64,000 nucleotides of DNA, taken from positions 5,468,371 to 5,532,370 of the forward strand of contig NW_006921533.1 in the NCBI RefSeq assembly GCF_000340215.1. The letters run 5' to 3'. Position 1 is the stretch's first letter, and the number at the start of each line of letters is the position of its first letter. Shown in pieces: positions 35,600-49,262 of this stretch. Source of the stretch: Pseudocercospora fijiensis CIRAD86. Lineage: Eukaryota > Ascomycota > Dothideomycetes > Mycosphaerellales > Mycosphaerellaceae. A program made the position numbers and the translations under genes. The notes under the pieces are model-generated. The model ran no database searches and was not told the origin of the DNA. It worked only from the letters and a program-made list of their open reading frames with translations.

Positions 35600-37660
35600 T
35601 CGCTTCTTCCGCGCGGCCTCCTAGGCGGATTGTTGCTTACGCTATACATTAGCTCGCTATTGTTGCTTTCGTATATACTCTACTATCTCGTCTCGAGTAC
35701 GAGGCTAAGCATTAGGTCTTAAAGGTATCGAAGAGAGAATAACGCCTTAAGGGAGTAGCCTTTATAGGCGCCGACGAAGTATATCGGTATAGCGGGCAAC
35801 AGTCGTAGGTAGCACCTTCCCTATCTTAAACCGATTATAGAAGTTAAATAGAGTCTCGAATATAATATCGCCTTGTCTATATATATAAGAAACACTAATA
35901 TACGTTAACCCTAGAGTGAAGTCCTTCTTAGAGATGTCGAGTACTGCTTTATTAAGTGTTATGCCCTACGATTTGTAGACAGTAATAGTATACGCAATCG
36001 TTATAGGGAATTGTGTTCGTAAGTATCGTATATCGTATCGCTAATTGTAGAGCCATTCGCGACGGACTAGAATAACCGGAATAACGCGACGAGGCATACC
36101 GAGAGAGCCGTTAGTATTAAAGTCCTCGTCGAAGGTCGGTCTACTATACTTGTCTAATCTAATAAGCAGTAGTATAGGTAGTATATTAAGGACATCTTTA
36201 TTATTAGTCTCTAGCTAGATAATATTACGGATAGTGCCTAAGCTACTATTAACAATGCCGCCTTCTATCTACAAGTTCTATGTGTAATGCGAGCACTAAG
36301 GCAGACCGGAAGCCGTAAATGCAAATTGCCTCCGACGTCGTAGGTAGCGTTTACGGCGTCGATTCCGCTAGTATACTTAGTACGAGCAACCTTAATCGCT
36401 ATACGATTGTCTCGTATAGCGTCTTAGTTATAAGTATTAACCTGCTTCTTATAAGGATATAGGCGAATGGAATCCTTAAAGGCGTCTTGTTCTGCTTATA
36501 GAAGAGCGGTCTTAACGCGGCTACAAAGTGTCTGCTAGTAATCGATAGTAACACTAGCCGGTGCGTTGCGAAGACCTTTAAGGGCATCTTTGAATGCAAG
36601 AGCAGCTACATCGCTTCCCTATTAACGCTATATAACGCTTAACTAGATAGTTTCGTTAAATTGCTAGTACGTAGTAAAACCGGAGATGTCTTTAGGAGTG
36701 CGTAGATCTATAAGCTTAGAGAAAAGCGGCTTCCCCCCTACTAGTAGTAACTAGTTGAAATCCCCTACGAGTGTAATATATCTACCTCTAAAGGAGAGAG
36801 TAGCGTCGCCTTAACTCTATAGAGCTTAGAAAGAGACTTAACGAAGGCGCTAATTAATCTAATAGAGCATAGTAAGGTCAATTATCGACTTCTTATTAAC
36901 AATAACGTACTAAACCTACTGCATCCGATCTTAGAAATCCGTTAAGGCCTGCCTATCGAGGGGAATGTATTCCTTTATCTTAAGAGGTAGCTTAAAGAAG
37001 GTATGTAGTATGCTGCCTTTAATACCGTTAGCGGCGGCTCTAGTAGGTGCAAGCCGTACGATCGGGTTACCTATTTGCAGATTAGCGTAACTAGCTTCGG
37101 AGTAGTTAAACTCGTCGACTAGTGCCTTAAGCTTAGACGAAACAGTCTCGATAACGTAAGACTTGCCGACACCGGCCTTGCTATCGACATTAAGGAGAAA
37201 GGCAGGCGTATATATATTCTCGGTCTACGCGCGCTAGTAATCGACGATCTTATTATACTAAAGAGTCTAGGCGTTAGACAATCGATTAATGCGTTAGTCG
37301 AGGTTATTAGGGATACCGATTCTCTAACTATCTCGGGTAGTACTTCTACGCATATTAATCTACTAGGTCTTAGCATTATTAATAGTAATTCTATACTTGC
37401 TAATATGCTACGTCTAGTCGTACTTGCGGTCGATTTGTCGATTGCTAAGATTATTAAGATCCTTAAGCATCTTAGTAGGGTTACGTCTAGGGAGTATAGC
37501 GGCTAGGAGCTTAGCTTCTAGGCGTTTAATCTTAGGGTCGAATACTGCATCCTCGAATAGGTCGTCGGTAGGCTTCGGGAGATTAATGCCTATATAATTA
37601 TCCGGGTAGTTATAGAACATATTACATTAAGTATATACCTCGCTCTATAAGGGATACGCT
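35600..37660 (-). pseudogene. RIP-mutated Helitron PIF1-like helicase region
   Basis: Minus-strand coding remnants of a superfamily-1 helicase. A clear Walker A stretch KAGVGKSYVIETVSSKLKAL appears at about 37,135-37,195, followed by GNPIVRLAPTRAAANGI. Farther left are IKEYIPLDRQALTDF-like and other helicase-like phrases. The frame is interrupted by RIP stops, so no intact protein is made. Upstream on the same strand is the Rep region of the same element. Confidence 0.78.
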
Positions 37661-38399
37661 ATGCTAGGATTATCTTTAAACGAATATAGCAGAGAGGGAT
37701 AGTCGGTGTCGAAGGGGTAATAAAGAAGCACTTTAGTACGGCACTAATCCTTATAAGTGCTATTAAGACCGTCTAGAGTACCGCTATATTTCGGGAACTA
37801 GTTAATATCCCGTAGCTTAGCTCGTACGCGCTTCTTGTAGGTAGAAAAGTCCTACTCTATTAAGAATTAGAAAAGTGTAAGATCCGGATAAGCGAGCAAA
37901 TAGGAGCGGTTAAGCTTCTGCTTAGGAATAGCGTATCGGTTTATATACTTAAGCAAAGGCGACTAGCCCTAAGTAACTATTTCACCGATAGTAGGATCGT
38001 AGCGCTTAACTTTAGACTAATCTTCCGGCTTACGGTAGTCGAAATTCTAAATAGTACGTAATCCTTAAGCTAGTAGCAGGTTAAGGAGTAGATGCATCTC
38101 TTCCTAAGTAGAGATATCCCGCTCGCTAATAAGTTTATTAAGCATCTTAGCGATAAATGAGACTATAGGCCGGTTCGCGTTTACTCTAGGTAGAACCTTC
38201 TACCTAAGATCGAGTAGTAACTCGCTACGCTTCTCTTGCTTAGTATAGTATTTGCTAAGGTAGTCGACAATAGCACCCTTATTAGTGCAAACGGTAATAT
38301 TATTATTAGCTATCTAAGCTATTTGGATAGTACGATTATAGTTAGTTATACGAGTGTCGTTGCGAGGTCTATCGTATATCTAGTAACGTAGATTCAGAT

Positions 38400-41300
38400 T
38401 GCGAGTTATATGTCTATCGTTAGGATAATAAGCGCGAGGGTAGTAAAAGCGGCACTAGACATTGCCGGTATCCTTGTTCTTACGCTAACAGTACTTATAG
38501 CTATACTTGTAACGCTAGACGCGGTTGAGATTTATTATAAGATGCTACTATAAGTTGCGTACGTCGGTTGAATTTATCTAAAGCAGTAGAGGCTCGTTAG
38601 GTTTAGGAGCAGTTCGCCGAGGTGTCGGGTTTATAGCAGTAACATGCCTAGCCCAAAACTCAGCCAGGTCCGTACGTAGGTCCTCGCGGTAGGTTTCTAC
38701 TAGTAGGGGCAGTATCTTGCTATCCTTAAGGTGCTCCTTTAACTAAACAACACCGTAATTATGTAAACTGCTACGCGCTTGGAATTCAAAGCGGTTCTAG
38801 AAGTCTGTCGCTCCAAACTTCTAGGTAATAAGCTATATAATAAAAGCGTAACGACGGTAGAAGTAATAAGCAGCGATCGTAGGATACTCGCGGACGTTGT
38901 CCCTGCCCGCTTTAACTCGTATATGTTTATTGCTACCGGCCGGAGGATTTAGTATATAACGCTATAGACTACGCTAATAGTTGTTAGCAGCGCTGTATAT
39001 TAAGAATAGGCGGGGACAGCTAATAGCCTTTATAAAGATCTCTAGCTCGCGAGTCTTGCTAACCTAGTATACGCGGGTGCTACGTAGGCTACTGCTATAC
39101 CGAACGACATTAGCGAGAAGACGACGAGACTCCTTATTATCGCTAGTAAGAGCAGCCTTTAGGTCGTCTATAGTAATGTCCTTATACTCTAGGTGTTGTT
39201 GCATTATATAATCGGCCTTCTTATAGGACTGTTTCCTTATAAGAGTATTTAGCCCGATATAGCGGAAGCGAGGATGCGATGCGAAGCGATAACGACGCGG
39301 TCCTGTGCTATTATCCTACTTAATTAGATGCTCTAAGTAGTCCTCGTATGTAACTCTACGTTAACGGGGGTCAACGTAGTCGGCCTAGCCCTATAGATAT
39401 AGGGTTAGAAATGCTCGAGATATAAGACGTTTAGTCTTATTAAACTTATTAAGGGGCACCTAGTCGAATAGTAGAAGAGTAAGCTAGGTTTAGATAGTAG
39501 GCTCTTTATCCTTATCTCCGGTCGCGTCTATTTATAATCGGTCGATTTAGCGCTAGCGCTAATTAACTGCGCGCTGCTAAAGTTCGGCATTACGGGTATA
39601 ACGCTAATTATCCTATTAATTTAGTAACTCTTAGATCTGCTCTCGCTGTCCCTATAGTATATGTGCTTGTAGTAATGCTAACTCCTCTAGGTAGTCGGCG
39701 AAGTTGTCCTCTTTATCCTAGGTACTAGCCTCGCTATTAGAAGAAAAATCTGGCTAAGAAGCATTAATATATAGGGGCGGCGGAAGCTAATCCTCTTTAT
39801 ACTCCTTAATATGCATACGATCGAGCACTAAAACCCTATCTTAACTGTCTAGAAGCTGCGAGAGACGCTCCTTATCGATTGTTATACCTGCGTAGTCGGG
39901 CGAGTTAGCGATAAGATGCTTAAGCTATATCTTTATAGCCTATCGTCGTACCTTAAAGTCCCGTACGAAGATCCGCTTCGTAACTTTATCGCCTTAAGCA
40001 GGCCGTAATAGCACAGTCTCGATATGCTCTAGTACTAATAGTAATTCCTTCTATACCTTGCTAGTATTACGAAGAAAGTTAATAACATTGTTCTTATAAC
40101 GCTATTAAGCTCCCTTAATTAGCCGCATCTCGATATAGATATAGACGCGTACGATTAGGATCTCTTCTATTATAGTAAGTTCCGGTAGATCGCTAGTATC
40201 TAGATAAGAAGGCTACGGACCTAGATCTATACAGTTGCGGCGTAATATAAGATCGGGCGAGAGATAAGGCTTCTAGCTATTACGAGTTACACGGCAGCGC
40301 CGACAAATGCTAAAGGTAGGCGACTCTTAATCTATATCGAGCTCTATATTAAACTAACGCTCCTTACAACCTCTACCCTATTAACTATTGCCTTTGTTAT
40401 ATAGATTCTCGTTCTAGTAATACTCTATCTTTTTATTGTCTAGCTGTTAAAAGAACTCTTGCACGAGTTAGTAATCTCCCTCGCTAAGGGCTAGCTAAGA
40501 ATCTAAGTTTGCGGCGGTCGGATCTTAATTAGGGTCTTCGTTAGCAACGAAATCGGGGTCTGTATCGTCGAGAAAGTAGCGTTTACGCTCTTATTCTGCC
40601 TCTGCTACGTAAGTACGCTCTTGCTAGCCTTTGTAATAGGCTAGACGTAGTAGCCTCCGTTGTTCCTATTAAGCTCTTATTAGGTTGTAACAACCGTAGC
40701 AGTATGTTTCAAGCTCTTCGTCTAGCTTATTAGAATTAGAGTTCGTAAGGAACTCAAAACGCTAGCTCTCGTACTTGTTAGCAATACACTACTTATAGGT
40801 AGCAAGATCGTCTAGTTTAAAGCCTTTACTACAATACCGACAAGTGCTATACTAATCGGATAGAACGCTAGGCATTCTATATAGGCGAGAGATATAGCGA
40901 GGTACTTCGCAAACGTCGTAAAAGAAGAATATACGGTTATTAGGCTTGTCTCCGCTATTGCCGTTATTATCCGGGTATCTAGTTATACTACTACTCGGAA
41001 GTGCATCGCTTCTAAGAGCATTACTTAGAAAATCGGCTAGAGTGTAATCCTTCTACGTACGCTCTATAGCTCTAGCGAGAAGTGCTTCGATACTAGGTGT
41101 TTAGGACACCTTCTTACTAGTACGTCGGTAAGGGCGGTACGACCGAGAGATCTCTCCTTAAGTAATACGTGCTTAGGCAGTAGTAGGATCGTTACTACTA
41201 TAATAACTACGGGGACGTCGGCTAGTAGCACCGGAAGAGGAAGATCCTATCTGCTACGAGGGGCGAGGAGGTAGTAGCATCGAGGATTAGTACGAGTCTC

Positions 41301-41500
41301 GCGGTACTTTCTTCGTCGGATTACTAGTATTATATCTAGGAGGAGCTACGATATTGCTACTCGAAGAGGGCGTCGGCTAGAGAGAAGGCGTCGACGCGAG
41401 AGAACTAATCGGTATAGGAGATAATACAATTGTAATAGGCGCGCTTTAAGCGTTTTATACGGCAGGTCGACTACTGCCTACTCGCTTACTACCTCGCTTC
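38400..41500 (-). pseudogene. RIP-mutated Helitron Rep (HUH) and amino-terminal region
   Basis: Minus-strand remnants of the rolling-circle initiator. Around 38,740-38,900 the frame reads AAYYFYRRYAF and KFGATDFWNRFEFQARSSLH, continuing NYGVVWLKEHL. This matches the Helitron catalytic pattern EFQxRGxxHxH, but the last histidine is tyrosine (CAT to TAT, a RIP change). Cysteine- and arginine-rich sequence farther right probably belongs to the amino-terminal zinc-finger part. Boundaries are approximate. Confidence 0.7.
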
Positions 41501-42239
41501 GAAGGAGTATTGTCGGTATTATTACTAAGGTCGACGACCTTTCGCTTCTACTTAGATATAGAAGAAGCTAGACGACACTTATTATACGTACGAAGTGTGC
41601 GCCGGCCCTTCTTAAAGTAGCGAATCTTCTTCTTCTTCTTATAAGCACTAGAGCAAATCTGCTAGTCTATACTATTAGTGCCGCTATAATCCTCGTATTT
41701 ACTGTCCGATTGAGTAGGATTAGGACGGTTAGCTAGCGTGTTCTTCTTTAGTAGACCGCTAGGTAGATCCCCTCTAGGTATACTAGCGGCTGCTTGTCTA
41801 TACTAGTTACCGAATTGCTTACTAACTTACGCTATAAATGAGTAAGAAGGCGTATTCTGCTAGATAATAGCGTAGATCTCGGCTATCAAGTTAATATAAC
41901 GACGGCTTTCGGCGGCATAAAGGGCAGGCTTAATAGCCTTCGTAGTGTAGTATTTAAAGTGTATAAGTAGTACGTATTCGTTCGTCTCGTACGCCTCCGT
42001 TAGTTTATCTTGCTGCTCTATAGCATTATCCATCTGCTGCTAGAGGTCGCGTATAGGAGGGATAACATCCTTCTTAAATAAGCGCTCGAGTCGGCGGCTA
42101 GTCGTACGGCAAGGATACAGTTTGTAAACCTATACTTAATCTCGGAAGGCGAAAGGCTTATATATATTAGCGCCGCGCATCTAGACATTCGAGAACGTAG
42201 AGAGGCATATACTATAGGTCTCGTACGGTACCGCTATCG

Positions 42240-42315
42240 TAGGTAGAAGTCGAGGAGGTAGAAGTCGCGGAGGTAGAAGTCGCGGAGGTAGAAGTCGCGG
42301 AGGTAGAAGTTAAAG
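42240..42315. repeat. 15-bp minisatellite in Helitron
   Basis: About five tandem copies of a 15-bp unit GAGGTAGAAGTCGCG with single-base variants. It lies in the Helitron right of its coding region and yields a spurious repetitive open frame on the minus strand. Confidence 0.8.
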
Positions 42316-42524
42316 GAAGTAGGTCGCGACCGGGAAGCTCTATATTTAAGTACTATACCTAAAAAGGAATAGAGAGCGGCTTCTAGTATGTAATCGCATA
42401 AACGAGTAGCGAGCACAGACTAAAAACTGTTATTTACTTTTATACTACAAGCTATATCTATACCTCTATATAAACCTGCCTTTACAAGCGCTAGCAATAT
42501 ACTCCTTCCTTTTACAACGTTGTC

Positions 42525-42945
42525 GCTTAGGGTAGAGGGGAATAGTCGTCGCAAGCTCCTCCTAAACCCCCTATACCTACTGCTTTAGTATCTATATCTA
42601 TTTACTAACGTTGTCGCTTAGAGGGAGGGGGGAAGGTCGTCGGAACTCCCAAACCCCCTATCCCTTACCGCTTTAGTATCCGTATGCCTTTTGCTAACGT
42701 TGTTACTTAGAGGGAGGGGGACAAGCCTCCGTCCCTTACCGCTTTAGTATCCGCATGTCTTTTGCTAACGTTATCGCTTAGAGGGAGGGGGACAAGCCCC
42801 CGTCCCTTACCGCTTTAGTATCTATATGTCTTTTACTAACGTTGTCGCTTAGGGTAGAGGGGATAGTCGGCACGCCTCCTAAACCCCCCGTGCCTACCGC
42901 TTTAGTGTTCGCGTGTCTTTTGCTAACGTTGTCGCTTATATAAGA
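42525..42945. repeat. Imperfect 70-110-bp tandem repeats in Helitron 5' region
   Basis: Five imperfect units share the blocks ACGTTGTCGCTTAGAG, a G-rich run (AGGGAGGGGG), a CCTCC/CCCCC segment and ACCGCTTTAGTATC. The units differ in length and in RIP-type transitions. No coding function seen. Confidence 0.75.
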
Positions 42946-43929
42946 TATGCACCTCTTAGCTTAGTAAAGGGTGTGTTAAGCGCAAGTCCTTTATAGATTC
43001 GGGGTTACTAGCAGGTCTCGTAGCTTAAGCCTACCTATTATCTGCTAAAAGCTGCGATACTGTTCTCCTACTAGTAGCTTTGCTTCGAGGTGCCTAAGGC
43101 ATCCGTCGTTATCGTGTTAATCACTTTTGCTAGCGTAGTTTTACTAGAAATGCGCTTAATCGATTTAACTTAGCGGCTTCGGAGGGTGCTAGTTTAGGTA
43201 CGAATTTAGGGCTAGTTTAGGTACTAGTTTAGTATGCACTATCGACTAGATAGGGAATTAAACACTTAACTAAGCGCCGTATACTATTCAAACCTTACCT
43301 CTCTGCCTTCCCCTTCTAACTAAGCTATTACCGTAGGCAGCAGTAATAAGGGTATATAATAGCACTGCAATTTACAACCTTTAACTAATAAGAATTAACT
43401 AATAACGAAGCGACGCCTAGCTGCAACTAGGTATAGGAGTTATAGTAATCCTTTGCGCCTAGTTATTAAGTTACGTAGGGAACCTAAGGGATTTAGGCTT
43501 CGGCCTTTTCTAAGGCAGCTAGCAGCCTAATAAACTAGTAGAGGTAACTACCTATTATCTAACCTAAAGAAATTAGTTCTCCGGGACAGGTTTTCTATAG
43601 CGGCGTTTCTTCGGAAGCGTATAAGGTCGAAGTCTAGTAGTTATGTTTACTTAGTCGATTTGTAACGTGTCTTAAAGGGTTAATAAGCTCGAGGTCTATA
43701 TCGTGTCCGCAAGAGTAACTCCGGGTATTGCCCGTCTACAGTTTTTTAGTTCCGCTCCGTCTAGTGTATCTTTTTTTTAGCCTTTAAAGCTAGGTAACTA
43801 GACTTCTTTTTCTTATCCCTTATATTGCTTTGTTTCGACTATGTTATAACTCCTTCCTTTTTAACTAAGTTGCGGCTCCTTCTTTGTCCTTCGATGCGGC
43901 GGTCTCCGGCTAGATTCTGCTCGTGTTTT

Positions 43930-44300
43930 TCACTAGTACAATACTAGTACGGTATGCATTGTGCTTCCTTCTTCTGTCTTTTTACTAGTGTAGCACTAGT
44001 CTTTAATGCGGCGCTAGTGCTAGTCGAGTAGACTGCTTTTTAACTAGTGCAATACTAGTCTTCGATGCGGCGCTAGTACTAGTGCTAGTGCTAGTGCTAG
44101 TGCTAGGGCTAGTGCTAGTGCTAGTGCTAGTGCTAGTGCTAGTGCTAGTGCTAGTGCTAGTCGAATGCACTGTCTTTTCGCTAGTATAGTAGTAGTCTTG
44201 CGTGCGGTGTACATTGCCCTTGTTCCTTCTGTCGTTTCACTAGTGCAATAACGGCCTTAGGTGCTAGTACTAGTTCTAGTAGTTGTTGTTCTTTAGTGTA
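43930..44300. repeat. GTGCTA microsatellite and CTAGTGCAATACTAGTC repeats
   Basis: Near the Helitron 5' end, four to five diverged units carry the palindromic core ACTAGTGCAATACTAGT and GATGCGGCGCTAGT. One unit contains an expanded hexamer (GTGCTA)n at about 44,078-44,160. This is low-complexity non-coding DNA. Confidence 0.8.
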
Positions 44301-44605
44301 ATATTGCGAGGCACGTATTTACAGCCTAAGGCTAATACTTCTTTTTGATTTCTACTAATAAGAGGGCTCGATTGACTTTGTAGTAGCGGTTCTTTATACT
44401 AAACCCCCGGGCTGCTGACTAATACAGGCACCTGTAGCGCTTCAAACAACACACGCACCTACAGCGCTTTCTTAATATTGTAGGAAGGCAGGTCCGACTG
44501 TTTTCCGCCACTCGCCTAATGTTTCTAGACCTCCGTTTCCGTATCCTCGTCGCAAGCTCCTCGAATACTCTAACTACGGCCTAGAAACATCCGGCTTCGC
44601 TCGGA

Positions 44606-47600
44606 TTAGTAATATTTAATAATTACTACTTAGTCTGTCTATATCCTAGGAAGTATAGGACTTCCTTAAGAAGAAATACACTAGTAAAGGTAGGTCTACT
44701 AAATTTATACTCTACTAGGAATATATTACCCTTCGGTATAATAGTAAGGACATTAAGAAGTTCTGTAATAAGTATAAGAAGAAGCTTAGTGCCTTAAAGG
44801 ATACTAAATTAGCTATTAGCTAATACTAGGCTATCTATATATTTATTATACAGATCGCACTATTCTACGAGGCATTCGTATAGATACGCCGTAAGCAGAT
44901 GCGCGCCTCCGAATACACTATTAACGATAATACACTTAACAACATTATTAGCGCGTTGCTTAATAAGAATATAGCTTAATTAAACTAGGCCTAATACAAT
45001 AGCTTCTTTAGTCTTTAGCGCTAACTATAATAGCAAGGTAGCAATAGTAATAATAGCGGTCGAGGTAACTCGAACCGTAGCGGTCGTAGTAGCCGCGGAA
45101 ATAGCAATAATAGTCGTAGTCGTAGTAGAAACAGCTAGAATAGTCAGAATTGCGAGAAGTGCTTATACTACTAAGGCGCTTACCTATCCGATCGGTGCTA
45201 TACTAAATACCCTTACCTAAAGGAAGAAGACCGTCTTCGTCGCGAGAAGTAGAAGGCTAAGAAGAAGTAACAACAGGCGTTAACTACTTAGTAGCAACAG
45301 CAGCCGTCTAGTTAGAGTAGTTAAAATAGTGCTTAGGGGCTATATGCGGCTAATGCTACCCCGGGGGTGTTATTAGACCTAAACTACAATTACGCCTTTA
45401 CTATAAGCGCTACTATAGTTACTATTAGCGACTAGGTTTCTACGGCTCTTACGGCTAGCACTCGTACTACTAATTGGGTTGTCGACTTAGGTACTAGCAT
45501 ATATATAGTTAATAACCCCTTACTGCTTATTAAATATAAAGGCTGCTACATTCCTATCCGGTTTAGTAGTAACACAAAGCACGCTACGATAGTTGGTATA
45601 GCTTAGACTAAGGTTGTTAATAAGCGTAGTGTTAGCAATATAAAGCTGTCTAATACGCTATATATTCTAGGTCTAGTAGCTAACCTTCTGTCTACTAAGA
45701 AGCTTGCCGACAAGGGTTGTTTCTACCGAAATGATAAGCGTGTCCTATTTACGATAGTAGAGGGCAATAAGGTTACTATCGCTTAGACATACCGTAAGAA
45801 TGGTCTTCCCTACCTCTATATACTAACCTCTAGTCTAGATAGTGAAGTGGTTGCCCTTCTATCGAAGAAGGGGGTGCCTATAGGCACTATAGATAAGTAG
45901 CATCTGCGATATAGCTATATTCATTACCGCAAGCTGCTAAGAATAGAATCTAAGGGTTAGATTGTTATTACTAGTGCTAAGAAGGACTTCCGCAACTGCA
46001 TTGCCTATCGTATAGCTATATTACACAAAGAATATAATCGGCTGCTACGCGTACGACTATCTACGATCTATTATATTGTCTATATAGATGTAGTTACTAT
46101 TACTAATCCTAGTCTGTTATAGGAGCGCTATTTCACACTGTTTACATGCGCTAAGTTAGGCTATCGATACGAATATACTAGCACGCTTAAGTTAGGGGCT
46201 ATAGTAGCTATTAAGGACTATCGTATACATATCCGTATATAGACTAGTTACTTAATCCTAATCTACTGCCTCGATAGAGGGGGTGAATACGGCGGAAATT
46301 AGCTGTTAAGCTAGGCTCGTAATTAGGGCATTGTACTACAGGTTACAGCTCCTTATTCTTTAACTTAGAATAGTCTTACTAAGGTTAGCAATTATATCGT
46401 GTATACGACTACGAGAAAGATAATGCTATAGGCCAACCTTCTAAAGTCTCTGTAGCTATATGCTATTGCCTCCGCTATATAGGTCCTTAATATTACGCTA
46501 ACTATTAATAGAGGAAGCCTATATACTATTATAGCTAAGGAGCTTAATTAGTTACGAATACAGCTACGCCTATAGCACCTTCGAGCTTATAGCTATACTA
46601 CAGTTGCCTACGATTACAGTATAACTCGCGGAAAGAAGATAGACAGCAGAGGCCTAGTTAGCAAGCTAGTTGGCTATGCTAAGGGCTCTATAGACTCTAG
46701 AAAATATATGATTTACCTGCCTAATTAATACAAAGTTATCGCTTCTAAGGACGTCTAGTTTGTTAAGTTAGGGGGTAACCTCCTGCTTCTAGATAGCATA
46801 AAGCTATATACTAACACTAACGACTTGTCTAAGAACGAGTTTGTCACCCTTAAGTCTATTATACCGGCTTTGTTTAATTCTACAAGCAACGAGGCTCCGT
46901 CGCCTGCCGAGGCTGCTAGTATAGTCTAGCGGCTTCTAGCTTAGCAAGAAGAATAGCCTGTATAAGGACCTGCATAGGAAATGGCCGATAAGGTCGCTAA
47001 TCCGTTGCTAATCGATAACGACCTTCTAGACGTTTAACCAGTTCCACTACTAGCTTCAAGTAATAAAGATAGCTTTTAGTTAGCCGAGGAAGAGCTAGCA
47101 TATAATCCAAACGCTAAGAAGGGCGAGCTAGGCTAGTTGCCTGAGTTTGAGCGACCTCCTAAGGCTGTTAGTAATCGTTCTATACGTAAGACACGGAGCA
47201 ACAAGTCGGCTCGTAACCTGTTACGTAGCTATCTAGCTAATTATAGTGTTAAGCGGTCAACTCGACGTATAATAGCTAACATGCCGATAGCCTATATTAA
47301 GGGTTTCATAGCTTCCTATTATATTACTAAACAGTCTAACAAGCCTAAGGAGACTATTCCTATTCCGAAGAGCTATAAGGAGGCGACTTAGTTACTATAT
47401 TAGCTACAGTAGAAGGAGGCCTATAAGGCTAAGTACAAGTTACTAATCGACAACTATATATAGGTATATATGTCTCGGTTAGAGGTGCCTAAAGGTCGCA
47501 AGGTTGTCCGTAGCCGATAGGTCTTTACTATTAAGCGAGACGCTAATAGTAATCTAAGCCGGTTTAAGGCTCGTTAGGTCGTCCGTAGCTTTATATAGGT

Positions 47601-47814
47601 TAAAGGATAGGATTATAACGAGACCTATGCGGCTGTCGCTAAGCTATCTACGCTGCGAGCACTGTTTGGCTTGATTGCTTATTACGATCTAGAGGCTAAA
47701 TAGTATAATATCCTAACTGCCTTCCTTAATGCCTTTATCGGCGACAAGCACAAGATCTACGTTAAACAGCTATACGGTTTTGAGGACCGTAGTAGCAAGG
47801 GCATAGTTTGCCTA
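44606..47814 (+). pseudogene. RIP-mutated Copia gag-pol, part 1
   Basis: Degenerate coding region in which many CAG and TGG codons now read TAG. A zinc knuckle near 45150-45200 (CEKC...DRCYTKYPYLKEED) has lost its histidine to tyrosine. The protease motif WVVDLGTS lies near 45480. Integrase sequence follows around 45900-46700. The reverse-transcriptase start lies near 47450-47810 (for example YVSRLEVPKGRKVV-like and NAFIGDKHKIYVKQLYGF). The frame breaks at the insertion at 47815. Not functional. Confidence 0.85.
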
Positions 47815-48479
47815 AAATGTGCTCCTAGGCGGCTAGCGCGTGCCTAGAGGAGTGCGAGCGAAGCTTTCGCCTTATATATACTAAGCTAATTCGGTTCTTT
47901 AGACCTCGAAGCTAGACCTTGAAGCTATTACTATTATTATACGATTTAGTTCTATTAGAATAGTTTATTAGGAATAAGTATTTTTATATTTTTGTATTAC
48001 TATTTTTCTTTTCTAGTATTTTAGATACTACTTTATTATTTTTAACTTTATATATATTACTTACTTTTATTCTAGTTTTCTCTAATTTTTTATATCTATT
48101 ACTACTTTTTATATTATTAAAAAAACTATTTTTAATTTTTTTCTTTAATGTTTTACAGTTTTTCTATTTAGTATCTTACTTGTTTTACTTACCTATTTTA
48201 TATTTTCTTATTTATTTTTATTATATGTTTTCTTTTTTCTAATACGTCTAAGTCCTCTTATTTATATCCTTATTTATTACTTGTTTTCTATCTTACTACT
48301 TAGTTTAGTACTAGCTTATTATTTAGTCCATTAATTAGCTTATTATTTAGTTTATTATTTACTTTGTTCTCTAGTTTTTTATTTAATCTATTATTTGCTT
48401 TATTATTTAGTTTCTTCTCTAGTTTATTATTTACCTTCTTTTTAACTTTATTATAAGTTATTTATTTACTAGAATATAA

Positions 48480-48840
48480 TTTATTTTATTAATTGTTTAA
48501 CTAATTGTTTAACTAATTGCTTTACTAATTGTTTAATTAATTATTTAATTAATTGCCTTACTAATTGTTCTACTATTGTTTTATTCATTGTTTTATTAAT
48601 TGTTTTGTTAATTGTTTTGTTAATTGTTTTGTTAATTGTTTTATTTATCGTTTTATTAATTGGTTTATTAATTGTTTTGTTAATTGTTTTGTTAATTGTT
48701 TTGTTAATTGTTTTATTAATTGTTTTGTTAATTGTTCTATTAATTGTTTTATTAGTTGTTTTATTAGTTGTTTTATTAGTTGTCTTATTAGTTGTTTTGT
48801 TTGTTGTTTTGTTAATTGTTTTACTAACCAGGATAGTACC
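48480..48840. repeat. 12-bp minisatellite (TTGTTTTGTTAA type)
   Basis: About 30 tandem, slightly diverged copies of a 12-bp unit such as ATTGTTTTGTTA in the middle of the non-autonomous element. It creates long Val/Leu/Ile- or Cys/Phe/Asn-repeat open frames that are not genes. Confidence 0.9.
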
Positions 48841-49194
48841 CGTACGTAAGTACTTCTGCTCCTTCTACTTACGTAGTAATAGCGGTAGCGCCCGCGAGTT
48901 TTTAAATTTTATATATACCTAGTATAGCGGAGCCGCGAATTTTAGGGTTCCTCGCTCTTATTCTCGCTCTCGTTCCTTTAATATTTTTCGGTAATTTTAT
49001 AAATTTAAATCGTATGTTTTCTATAATTAAAATTAATTTTTCTATAGGTTCTTTTATTAAAAGTTGTTTTATAAATTCTTTTATTAATGTTTTAGTTAAT
49101 TTTCTTATTAATTTTCTTATTAATTGTTTGTATATTTTACTATATATTTTACTATATATTTGAAGTATTAGAAGGAAGGCAAAAGGCTTTACTA

Positions 49195-49262
49195 GCGGTT
49201 GTTCGGGAAGTCGGCGGTTGTTCGGGAAGTCGGCGCTTGTTCGGGAAGTCGGCGCTTATTCG
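49195..49262. repeat. 21-bp tandem repeat
   Basis: Three to four copies of GTTGTTCGGGAAGTCGGC with small changes, near the right end of the non-autonomous element. Confidence 0.8.

Larger units (their letters stand above)
27309..44605 (-). mobile_element. Helitron/Helentron-like element carrying a Gypsy insertion
   Basis: Inserted in Copia element 1 between A and T, with no target duplication (compare the uninterrupted site in the second Copia copy near 62885). Read on the minus strand it begins TCCGAGCGAAGCCGG at 44605 and ends near CGGATACTTTA at 27309. About 35 bp before the 3' end lies GGCTTCGCTCGG, the inverted copy of its 5' end, followed by a TATCC/GGATA hairpin. Minus-strand coding contains an HUH-type replication-initiator region (near 38,750) and a PIF1-type helicase (near 37,100-37,200), the Helitron pair. 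Without the Gypsy insertion it is about 10.1 kb. The 3' end does not show the classical CTRR. All coding is broken by RIP. Confidence 0.8.

Noticed and set aside
48565..48922. Long Val/Leu/Ile-repeat and Cys/Phe/Asn-repeat open frames
   Set aside because: They are translations of a 12-bp minisatellite in two frames, with no start context or domain.
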